DNA of 64,000 nucleotides. It comes from UBA9300 sp041686075 (lineage in GTDB: Bacteria > Bacteroidota > Bacteroidia > Bacteroidales > VadinHA17). The stretch lies in assembly GCA_041686075.1 (NCBI GenBank), contig JAWLEO010000002.1, positions 79,815 through 143,814 of the forward strand. Reading direction: 5' to 3'. Position 1 is the first letter of the stretch. The number at the start of each line of letters is the position of its first letter. The notes under the pieces are model-generated. The model did no database searches. It had not been told where the DNA came from and worked only from the letters and a program-made list of their open reading frames with translations. A program made the position numbers and the translations under genes. Shown piece by piece: positions 56,162 to 63,626 of the stretch.

Positions 56162-57502
56162 TCATTCCCACTCTCCTGTCATATAAAAATTAACCGTCAT
56201 CTCCTTTAACCTATATTGTAGCTCTGCACTCAGAAGGTTTATCTCTGCTGCAAATAGTGCTTTCTTTGCTTCGGCAAATTCTGTTGCACTGGCCAGACCG
56301 GTATCAAATTTCTTTGATACCGCTTCAAAAGAAAGCTTATTATATTCCAGGTTATCAACTGCCGACAGGTACTCATCCTTAACAGATACCAGCTCAAAGC
56401 ATGCACTGCTAACCTCATTGTACAGTGCATTCTTTTCCTGTTGCAATTGCATTTCGGTATCCTTCAGATCCAGTTTGGCCTGTTTTATATTATTGCGATT
56501 GTACCAATTATTAAACAGGGGAATATTCAGACTGAGCCCGACATTCTGGTTGGTATTATTTCTCAATTGATCAATAAATGGAGTGGGATCTTCTCCTGCA
56601 ACCATTGCATCATAATAACCTGTCCTCCATCCGGCATACAAGTTTAATTCGGGCACTGTAAGCCCCTTTGCAACACTTAGTTCTTTCTTTCTTGCATCTT
56701 TCTGAAGCTCGAGGGTTTTGATCCTTGGTAGCAGTTCTAAGGAATTACTGTATATTGAATCCGTATTTACAGATTCATCAGTTCTGACAATAACAGTTTC
56801 CTCATTATCCGCAATATCAAAAGGTACGCCAGGTTCAATCTGGAGTAATAACCTGAGTTTCTCCAGTGCTATACCTGCATTGGTCCTGGCCTGGGACAGC
56901 AGCAATTTATCATTTGACAGCTGGCTCTGTATCTCAAGTAAAGTTGTCCTGCTCTCTGCCCCGGTCTCAACAAGCACTTCAGTCTTATGCAATTGCGCCT
57001 TGCTCACCTCAACCTGTTCAGCAGCGGAACTGACCGTACCTTTGGCCATAAGAGCACTGTAATATGCATTTACAATGTCAAGTGCCAGCAGGTTCTTTTG
57101 CTCTTCTTCAGCCTGCTCGCTGCTTAGATGCATAAACCTTGCCGCCGATATCCTGTTGAGTTGGGCAAAACCGTTAAAAACAGTAAGGCCTGTTCCCAGG
57201 TAGTAGTAGTTAGTAATGTTTTGTTTGAAGGTAATGGTATTTGTCTCTGGGTCTACTGAACGGCCAAAATTCATTGATCCTGATGATTGAAACCTCAGAT
57301 CGGGAAGCAATTCCAGCTTACGGGTAAGCAGATCCGACTTATTCCGCTCAGTAGTTATTTCACTTCTTTTTAAAGCAATATTATTCTCCTCCGCATAAGC
57401 CAGGCATTCGTCGAGTGTCCATTTATCCTGGGCCTGTAATAATTGAGTCCCAGGAAAAATATTAATAACTACAAAAATTACTGTTAAAATATATCTGTAC
57501 AT
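56162..57502 (-). CDS. TolC-family outer-membrane efflux protein
   Basis: A 446-residue outer-membrane factor with a signal peptide ending LLQAQ and two repeats of the long-helix/strand TolC pattern (WTLDECLAYAEENNIALKRS in the first; LNLYAGWRTGYYD and GLSLNIPLFNNWYNRNNIKQ in the second). It is first in the TolC-HlyD-ATPase-permease run. A near-consensus sigma-54 site lies 26 bp upstream of the start. Confidence 0.94.
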   Translation of the reverse strand: MYRYILTVIFVVINIFPGTQLLQAQDKWTLDECLAYAEENNIALKRSEITTERNKSDLLTRKLELLPDLRFQSSGSMNFGRSVDPETNTITFKQNITNYYYLGTGLTVFNGFAQLNRISAARFMHLSSEQAEEEQKNLLALDIVNAYYSALMAKGTVSSAAEQVEVSKAQLHKTEVLVETGAESRTTLLEIQSQLSNDKLLLSQARTNAGIALEKLRLLLQIEPGVPFDIADNEETVIVRTDESVNTDSIYSNSLELLPRIKTLELQKDARKKELSVAKGLTVPELNLYAGWRTGYYDAMVAGEDPTPFIDQLRNNTNQNVGLSLNIPLFNNWYNRNNIKQAKLDLKDTEMQLQQEKNALYNEVSSACFELVSVKDEYLSAVDNLEYNKLSFEAVSKKFDTGLASATEFAEAKKALFAAEINLLSAELQYRLKEMTVNFYMTGEWE

Positions 57503-57528
57503 AATTCCCTTATATTTTGCACCTTCTT

Positions 57529-57544
57529 TCCAAAAGCCGTGCCT
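57529..57544 (-). promoter_or_regulatory. Sigma-54-like promoter for the tolC-hlyD-ABC run
   Basis: Minus-strand AGGCACGGCTTTTGGA matches the sigma-54 consensus TGGCACG-N4-TTGCW at the -24 element. The -12 element reads TTGG instead of TTGC. GG to the -12 pair spacing is exactly 10. The predicted start of transcription is about 16 nt before the tolC ATG. Confidence 0.6.
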
Positions 57545-57835
57545 AAATCTATATTACTCTGCTAATCACCTAATTACATCATGTATCTAATATTGCAATC
57601 AGATAATTGTATGATTTTATTACACTTTCTGTAATATTTTGTACATTTATTGTCAGTTTGACGATGGTCAATCCTTTTTAGGTTTGAAAGTTTGAAGGTG
57701 TGAAGGTTTGAGAGGGAATTTTATCAGTATTGATTTGCAATAATAAACTCATTCTCAACCCACTCTCAACCCACTCTCAACTCACTCTTAACTTTAATCA
57801 TATTCTCCACTTCGTTCAGGATGACAGAATAATTA
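57545..57835. other. Divergent spacer with short repeats, no gene
   Basis: This stretch between tolC and the response regulator holds AT-rich sequence, gttTGAAGGTgtgaaggt-like words, and a cactctcaacc tandem (about 57753-57790). It also contains ttcgttcaggatgacagaa at 57812-57830. I see no coding region. Confidence 0.7.
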
Positions 57836-57851
57836 TGGTACAGTTAATGCT
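57836..57851 (+). promoter_or_regulatory. Sigma-54 promoter of the response-regulator gene
   Basis: TGGTACAGTTAATGCT: GG at 57837-57838 and GC at 57849-57850 are separated by exactly 10 bases, with TGG-AC and TGCT conserved. It lies 41 bp before the start codon and suggests autoregulation. Confidence 0.65.
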
Positions 57852-57892
57852 AATAACAAATCAACTATATTTTATTTTATAAAGATTGGATA

Positions 57893-59263
57893 ATGGAAAA
57901 AGGCAGGATATTAATAATAGACGACAACCGCAGTGTGCTCAGTGCACTTGAACTTTTACTGGAAAATGAATTCTCTGATATAAAATACCTGACAGGACCG
58001 AAAGAGTTACCGGGACTGCTAAAATCAGGCGATGATATTGATGTCATCCTTCTGGACATGAACTTCAAGGCAGGCATAAATACAGGGAATGAGGGTATCT
58101 TCTGGCTAAGAGAGATCTTAAAAAATGATCCCGACATAAGCGTGGTTATGATTACCGCTTACGGCGATGTTGAACTGGCGGTTAAAGCCATGCGTGAGGG
58201 GGCGATTGATTTTATACTGAAACCCTGGGAGAACGAGAAATTGCTCGCTACTCTAAAATCAGCCCTCAAACTAAGAAAAAGCAGAAAGGAAGTTAACAGG
58301 TTAAAAACTGAGCAGAAAAATCTTAAAAGCTCACTCAGTGGGAACCTCAACAAGATTATTATCGGCTCCTCACCACCCGTGGCCGAGATGATGAAGATAA
58401 TTGAAAAGGTTGCTGCCACTGATGCTTCGATATTGATAACCGGGGAGAATGGCACGGGAAAGGACCTGGTAGCTAACGAAATACATAAAAGGTCAAAGCG
58501 CAGGAATGAAGTGATGATAAGCGTAGATATGGGAGCAATTACAGAAACCCTTTTCGAGAGTGAACTCTTCGGTCATGTCAAAGGGTCTTTCACTGACGCC
58601 AAAGAGGACCGCGTCGGGAAAATTGAAGCGGCAAACGGGGGTACGCTCTGCCTCGACGAGATCGGGAACCTGTCCCTCTCGCTGCAGGCTAAACTCCTTA
58701 ATGCGCTCGAAACACTGCAGATAACAAGGGTTGGTTCAAACAAGCCAATACCTGTGGATATAAGGCTGATTTCCATTACTAACAGGAACCTCAATGAAAT
58801 GGTCAGTAATGAGCTTTTCAGGGAGGACCTACTATACAGGATTAACACAATACACATTGAAGTTCCACCACTCAGGCACAGAAGATCGGATATCCCGGTA
58901 CTTGCTGAATTCTTTCTCAAAAAATATAAGGATAAATATGCAAAGCCATCAATCAGGATAAATTCACAGGCGCTGGATGCATTAATAGGATATAACTGGC
59001 CAGGCAATATCAGGGAGCTGCAGCACACCATTGAAAAAGCAGTCATTCTATCTGACGGGTCTGTGATAAAACCTGAAGACCTCATGATCAAATATTCATC
59101 CGATGATGTATTTGACAGTCCTGACAGAACCCTCGGCGATATGGAAAAACAGATGATCCTGAATGCGCTTGAGGAAAATAAGGGGAATAAGAGTGCGGCG
59201 GCAGAAAAGCTGGGGATCACACGGCAAAAACTTTATAACAGGCTGAGAAAATATGGTCTTTAA
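57893..59263 (+). CDS. Sigma-54-dependent response regulator (NtrC family)
   Basis: A 456-residue activator. The receiver domain has the acidic pair DD10-11, phospho-acceptor Asp55 (VILLDMNF) and LKPWE. The AAA+ domain has Walker A TGENGTGKDLVAN, the sigma-54-contacting loop GSFTDA in place of the usual GAFTGA, and Walker B GGTLCLDEIGNL. The C-terminal Fis-type helix-turn-helix is NKSAAAEKLGITRQKLYNRL. The kinase gene overlaps its 3' end by 11 bp. With sigma-54 boxes before itself, the flanking permease and the divergent tolC gene, its targets are most likely these transport genes. Confidence 0.96.
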   Translation: MEKGRILIIDDNRSVLSALELLLENEFSDIKYLTGPKELPGLLKSGDDIDVILLDMNFKAGINTGNEGIFWLREILKNDPDISVVMITAYGDVELAVKAMREGAIDFILKPWENEKLLATLKSALKLRKSRKEVNRLKTEQKNLKSSLSGNLNKIIIGSSPPVAEMMKIIEKVAATDASILITGENGTGKDLVANEIHKRSKRRNEVMISVDMGAITETLFESELFGHVKGSFTDAKEDRVGKIEAANGGTLCLDEIGNLSLSLQAKLLNALETLQITRVGSNKPIPVDIRLISITNRNLNEMVSNELFREDLLYRINTIHIEVPPLRHRRSDIPVLAEFFLKKYKDKYAKPSIRINSQALDALIGYNWPGNIRELQHTIEKAVILSDGSVIKPEDLMIKYSSDDVFDSPDRTLGDMEKQMILNALEENKGNKSAAAEKLGITRQKLYNRLRKYGL

Positions 59264-60617
59264 ACGATACAATATAAACATTATCATACGGCTTGTTCTT
59301 CTGGTATTGATATGCATAGGTGGAACACTTTACCTTACTCTATCAGGGTTTGATATATATTTCGTTCTAATAATAGCCCTGGTAATTATATTAATCATCA
59401 ATCTTATAAGAATATTTAACCGGTCAAATGAAGAACTCTCATTTTTCCTGTCGTCGATAAGGAATGAGGATTCATCCCTCGTTTTCAGTGAGAAAACGGG
59501 AAATAAGAGCTTTGACTCACTTCATAAATCCTTTAACAGGCTTAATGAACAGATAAAGGATGCCAGGACGAATGTAATAATCCAGGAAAAGTTCTACCAG
59601 GTATTGGTTGAGAAAAGTTCCAGTGGACTGATAGCTTTTAATGACAGGGGGATAATCTTGCTGGCCAATACAAAAGCAAAAGAACTCCTCGGAATAAACC
59701 ATCTCCATAATATAAAACAACTTCAGAGGGTAAACAGTAGGCTTATTGATACCTTCAAAAACATCAAGCCCGGTAATAAACAATCCCTGAATATTTTAAT
59801 TAATGACATAAACGTATACCTATCAATTACAGCGGCAAATATCAAACTTAAGGATGAACAGGTCAAGGTTATTGGTTTAAACGATATAAGCCATGAAATA
59901 GATAAGCAGGAGATTGAGTCATGGCAGAAACTGATCCGCATACTTAATCATGAGATAATGAATTCAGTTGCGCCTATAACCTCGCTCAGCTCAACTATTT
60001 CCGGCTACTACAAAGAGGACGGATCACAGAAACAACCGAATGACATCGACGAAAAAACCATCAGCAACACCCTTAAAGGATTATCTGTGATCCAGGATCA
60101 CGGAAAGGGACTTATAAACTTTGTAGACTCATACAGGAGTCTTACAAAGTTACCTGAAATGAAACCTGAAGAACTACAGGTAAAGGATATTTTTGAAAGC
60201 ATAGTTATTCTGGCAGCATCTCTGAAAGAAGAGAAATATCCTGAACTAAATATATCACTATACACTTCTGTTGAACCAAATAATCTTCTTATCTGCGCCG
60301 ATGAGAGTCTGCTTACCCGTGTTCTTTTTAACATGATCAAGAATTCAATGGAGGCCATGCAAGAAACAGGCAAGCCTGAAATAAGATTAACCGCCGAAAG
60401 ATCGCCATCAGGAAAGGCTATTCTAAAAGTAATAGACAACGGCCAGGGAATGGATGACGAACTGATAGAAAGAATCTTTATCCCCTTCTTCACCACCAGG
60501 GAAAAAGGAAGCGGCATAGGCCTCAGCCTCTCACGCCAGATCATAAATATGCATAAGGGCAGCATCACTGTGAAATCCGATCCCGGAAAAGGCACGGAGA
60601 TGATAGTTACGATCTAG
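59253..60617 (+). CDS. Sensor histidine kinase
   Basis: A 454-residue kinase with two closely spaced membrane helices (IRLVLLVLICIGGTLYLTL and FVLIIALVIILIINLI) and a very short external loop. A PAS-like domain follows (LVEKSSSGLIAFNDRGIILL). The H-box is LIRILNHEIMNSVAPITSL, and the ATPase boxes are NMIKNSMEAM, DNGQGMDDEL and GSGIGLSLSRQI. With almost no external domain it may sense the membrane or an internal cue. It is the cognate partner of the preceding regulator. The TAG stop is the first part of a GGCTAA array. Confidence 0.95.
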   Translation: MVFKRYNINIIIRLVLLVLICIGGTLYLTLSGFDIYFVLIIALVIILIINLIRIFNRSNEELSFFLSSIRNEDSSLVFSEKTGNKSFDSLHKSFNRLNEQIKDARTNVIIQEKFYQVLVEKSSSGLIAFNDRGIILLANTKAKELLGINHLHNIKQLQRVNSRLIDTFKNIKPGNKQSLNILINDINVYLSITAANIKLKDEQVKVIGLNDISHEIDKQEIESWQKLIRILNHEIMNSVAPITSLSSTISGYYKEDGSQKQPNDIDEKTISNTLKGLSVIQDHGKGLINFVDSYRSLTKLPEMKPEELQVKDIFESIVILAASLKEEKYPELNISLYTSVEPNNLLICADESLLTRVLFNMIKNSMEAMQETGKPEIRLTAERSPSGKAILKVIDNGQGMDDELIERIFIPFFTTREKGSGIGLSLSRQIINMHKGSITVKSDPGKGTEMIVTI

Positions 60618-60646
60618 GCTAAGGCTAAGGCTAAGGCTGAGGCTAA
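60617..60646. repeat. GGCTRA hexamer array (five units)
   Basis: GGCTAA/GGCTGA units start on the last base of the histidine kinase stop codon. Confidence 0.95.
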
Positions 60647-60761
60647 AGAATAGTAACAAATTCCATCAATCCATCAATCCATACACACCTGTACGGTTTT
60701 ATTACAACATCACAGGAGTCGTTTTTGGTTAAGGCGCTGTTTATCTGATATATAATCCTTT

Positions 60762-60777
60762 TGGCAAATAAATTGCT
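60762..60777 (+). promoter_or_regulatory. Sigma-54 promoter of the downstream permease gene
   Basis: TGGCAAATAAATTGCT: TGGCA and TTGCT are both consensus and GG (60763-60764) to GC (60775-60776) spacing is exactly 10. Predicted transcription starts about 15 nt before the ATG at 60803, which also excludes the longer frame from 60761. Confidence 0.8.
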
Positions 60778-60802
60778 CAGTAATTGTAAAAGCAGACCCA
60801 CT

Positions 60803-63157
60803 ATGTTTAGATTGATTAAGAACAGCTACCAGTCGATAATCAATAACAGGCCTTATTCATTCATTAATATTATCGGGCTCACGATAGGTCTCACCTTTGT
60901 TATCCTGATATTGTTATGGATAAAATCCGAAACAAGTTATGACCGCTTCCATGAGGGGCATGATAATATATACAGGATAAATCATTTCATGGTAACTCCG
61001 AAAAGAACAATGAATATGGGAGGCATAAATGCTCCCGGAGGCCCTGAGTTTAAAGAAAACTTTCCTGTCATACAGGAATACCTAAGGTACAGGCCTTTAA
61101 GGGTCAACATCAGGTACCAGGGTGCTTTTTACCCTGTTGATATAGTTTATGCCGACACCAATTTTTTCAGCATGCTAAATTTTCCATTAAGCTCGGGTGA
61201 TAAACATTCCTGTCTGTCAGCCCCAGATAAAATAGTCTTGTCGAGACCAGCGGCTAACAGAATTTTTGGTGCTGAAGATCCGGTAAACAAGTTGATAGAA
61301 ATAGATAATGAATCATTTATTGTTAGTGCAGTAGCAGATGAAGCTCCGGTTAACAGCAGTATTAACTTTGAGGCAGTGGCACCTTTTTCGGTGCTTGCTG
61401 AAGGATCATATATTGGATGGGACGGGGGATTGAGGTGTCAGACATTGCTAAGACTCATTCCTGGTGTATCAACAGACAGGCTGTTAAATGATATTAAGGA
61501 CTACCTGTATGAGGTTATTAATGAACGCTTCCTGAGGAGCGGATATGAGATTGTTCCATATATGCAAGCGGTGAAAGATATTCACCTGGGGTCAGAAACC
61601 GACTTCGACTTCAGTGATAACGGCAGCTGGAAAAGGATAATATCATTTGCCCTGGTTGGCTTGCTTATACTGATGACAGCCTGTTTAAATTTCGTTAATA
61701 TTAGTACAGCACTGTCTATAAGGCGATCGAAAGAAGTCAGCATCAGGAAGATATACGGATCGGGCAGAAAAAGGCTGGTTATATTGTTTATAACTGAATC
61801 CGGATTATCAATTTTAATATCACTTTTCCTGGCCTTCCTGCTTGCTAAAGCATTACTTGTATACTTTAATACACTTATAGGATCCGAACTCTCATTCTCA
61901 CTTTTGTCTGTATTTGAATGGATCATAATTACTGTTTTATTATGGGCTGTTTGTGTCTTTCTGGCAAGTTTTTATTCTGCATGGTACCTGTCGGCTATTC
62001 TTCCCCTGTCAATTCTCAGGAAATTCACCGGAGGAAAGAGAAAGCAATTATCCAGGAATATCCTCGTCACATTCCAGTTTACCCTATCTATCGGACTTAT
62101 AATCAGCTGCCTTATAATTTATTCACAGATGATCTTTATACAGAAAGCTGATCCCGGCTTTTCAGACGAAAATGTGGTTTATGCCGGACTAAGTAACAGG
62201 ACATCACAAAGAACAGATATCATCAAAGATAAGCTACTGTCATTAACCGGAGTCCGTTCAGTCAGTGTTGCCACCGGAGGTATGCCCGGACTTAACTTTA
62301 CATCTAATGGATATTTAGTGGAGGGTCTGGACCAGCCACTTCTGTCAAATGCAGTCTATGTTGACAAAGACTACCTGTCGACCCTGGGCTTAAGACTTGA
62401 AGCAGGACGTGATTTTATTGATGATGAGCCAGATATGTATAATGTACTGATCAATCAAACCTTTGCAAATACTGCAGGCTGGCAGGAGCCATTGGGAAAA
62501 AGGATTGTAAGGAATAGTAATGAATATACGGTGATTGGTGTGGTACAGGATTTCCATACTGGATCGGTACATAATAAGATACAACCTGTCTTTATTACCT
62601 TACACAATGAATGGGGTCGTATCGGAACTATTATTATAAAACTTGACAGTCCGCCTAATGAGTCGATACTTGAGCAGGTAGAAAATGTTTTTAAAGGAGA
62701 AGATCCATCAAGCCCTCATAATTTGGTGATATTAAATGAATCATTGAGAAGTCGCTACGAATCAGAACGCAATTTAAATACCATTTTCTTTGTATTATCT
62801 GTTCTGGCCATTTTAATCTCAGGTCTTGGTCTGTTCGGTCTTGCCACATATTCATCACAGAGCAGAAAAAAGGAGATTGGCATAAGGAAGGTTAGCGGTG
62901 CCATGATAGTCGATATACTCACCAGGTTTTCAAAAGAGTTACTAATATGGATAGCATTGGCCATATTCATTGCTACTCCTCTGGCAATATTCATTATGAA
63001 CAGCTGGTTAACCAATTTTGAATACAAGACAGCTATCAGGCCCTGGATAGTTATTTCTGCGAGCCTGATCACAATATTAATCGGTCTGGTGGCTGTAATT
63101 CTTGCCACATACAGGGAAGCCAGCAGAAACCCGGCTGAAACGCTAAGGTTTGAATAG
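60803..63157 (+). CDS. ABC transporter permease (MacB/FtsX type), second copy
   Basis: A permease of 784 residues from the ATG at 60803 (MFRLIKNSYQSIINNRPYSF). Layout as in the 51375 permease: one N-terminal helix, a MacB periplasmic domain, three central helices (ISFALVGLLILMTACLNFVN and following), a second periplasmic domain and a final three-helix bundle with SGLGLFGLATYSSQSRKKEI. No ATPase is next to it, so it may share the ATPase at 53996. Its own strong sigma-54 promoter places it under the adjacent two-component system. Confidence 0.92.
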   Translation: MFRLIKNSYQSIINNRPYSFINIIGLTIGLTFVILILLWIKSETSYDRFHEGHDNIYRINHFMVTPKRTMNMGGINAPGGPEFKENFPVIQEYLRYRPLRVNIRYQGAFYPVDIVYADTNFFSMLNFPLSSGDKHSCLSAPDKIVLSRPAANRIFGAEDPVNKLIEIDNESFIVSAVADEAPVNSSINFEAVAPFSVLAEGSYIGWDGGLRCQTLLRLIPGVSTDRLLNDIKDYLYEVINERFLRSGYEIVPYMQAVKDIHLGSETDFDFSDNGSWKRIISFALVGLLILMTACLNFVNISTALSIRRSKEVSIRKIYGSGRKRLVILFITESGLSILISLFLAFLLAKALLVYFNTLIGSELSFSLLSVFEWIIITVLLWAVCVFLASFYSAWYLSAILPLSILRKFTGGKRKQLSRNILVTFQFTLSIGLIISCLIIYSQMIFIQKADPGFSDENVVYAGLSNRTSQRTDIIKDKLLSLTGVRSVSVATGGMPGLNFTSNGYLVEGLDQPLLSNAVYVDKDYLSTLGLRLEAGRDFIDDEPDMYNVLINQTFANTAGWQEPLGKRIVRNSNEYTVIGVVQDFHTGSVHNKIQPVFITLHNEWGRIGTIIIKLDSPPNESILEQVENVFKGEDPSSPHNLVILNESLRSRYESERNLNTIFFVLSVLAILISGLGLFGLATYSSQSRKKEIGIRKVSGAMIVDILTRFSKELLIWIALAIFIATPLAIFIMNSWLTNFEYKTAIRPWIVISASLITILIGLVAVILATYREASRNPAETLRFE

Positions 63158-63171
63158 AAGCGGTGAGCTCC

Positions 63172-63218
63172 GCCTTCGCTGGCGCGGATCTCCAGATCCG
63201 TGCCTAGCTACGGCGGAC
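63172..63218. repeat. REP-like hairpin, full-length copy
   Basis: Imperfect 47-bp palindrome: outer arms tccgccttcgct / tagctacggcgga and inner arms ggcgcggatct / agatccgtgcc. The inner 27 bp match the RAYT terminal repeat exactly. Confidence 0.9.
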
Positions 63219-63277
63219 AGAGGGTGAGCGGTGAGAGATGAGTTCTCTATAAACCTTATCATTTTTATTAACTTTCC

Positions 63278-63307
63278 TTAGCCTCAGCCTCAGCCTCAGC
63301 CTTAGCC
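63278..63307. repeat. TYAGCC hexamer array (five units)
   Basis: Reverse-orientation version of the GGCTRA array, followed by ttgtatcttgtatctcgtatc and ttttatc-type short repeats up to 63360. Confidence 0.95.
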
Positions 63308-63375
63308 TCAACTTGTATCTTGTATCTCGTATCTTTTTCCTTTTATCTTTTATCTTTTCTTCCTATTTTTGCGTT

Positions 63376-63412
63376 CTCCTCCTTCGCCCCGAGGACTCGG
63401 GGCTACGGAGGA
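63376..63412. repeat. CCCGAG hairpin immediately upstream of tRNA-Pro
   Basis: Inner stem ccccgag-ga-ctcgggg (63387-63402), outer arms tcctccttcg / ctacggagga. It ends 6 bp before the tRNA. Confidence 0.85.
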
Positions 63413-63417
63413 CGGAG

Positions 63418-63492
63418 CGGGATGTAGCTCAGCCAGGTTAGAGTACTCGTCTGGGGGGCGAGGGGCCGGGAGTTCAAATCTCCCCATCCCGA
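63418..63492 (+). tRNA. tRNA-Pro (GGG)
   Basis: A 75-nt cloverleaf: acceptor CGGGATG/CATCCCG, D-arm GCTCAGCCAGGTTAGAGT, anticodon stem CTCGT/GCGAG with loop CTGGGGG (anticodon GGG at 34-36), T-arm GGGAGTTCAAATCTCCC, and discriminator A. The C1 and A73 ends are typical of tRNA-Pro. CCA is not encoded. Frames read antisense through it are spurious. Confidence 0.96.
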
Positions 63493-63493
63493 C

Positions 63494-63626
63494 AAAAGCA
63501 ACTGAAGACCGTTTTGCCGCAGGCAAAGCGGTTTTTCTTTTTTGTAATTCGTCAGAAACTTGTTTCTGTAAGAAAGGCAAAAAAGAAAAACCAGGGTGCG
63601 AAGCACCAGGGTCTTCAGTTGCTTTT
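63494..63626. other. 133-nt nested inverted-repeat element
   Basis: Outer 17-bp arms are perfect: aaaagcaactgaagacc (63494-63510) and its complement at 63610-63626. A second perfect 15-bp pair lies inside: ggtttttcttttttg (63530-63544) and 63578-63592. Three side hairpins sit between the arms (63511-63529, 63553-63568, 63595-63607). It begins 2 nt after tRNA-Pro and includes the tRNA terminator. Confidence 0.85.
63508..63543 (+). terminator. Intrinsic terminator after tRNA-Pro
   Basis: An 11-bp stem (accgttttgcc / ggcaaagcggt, one G-T pair) with loop gca is followed by tttttctttttt. It lies 15 nt past the tRNA. Confidence 0.75.

Noticed and set aside
58573..59220. 215-codon minus-strand frame inside the sigma-54 regulator
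   Set aside because: Serine-rich shadow frame opposite a strongly conserved AAA+ domain.
60761..60802. Upstream extension of the second permease
   Set aside because: The extension overlaps the sigma-54 promoter at 60762-60777; the ATG at 60803 gives the usual permease N-terminus.
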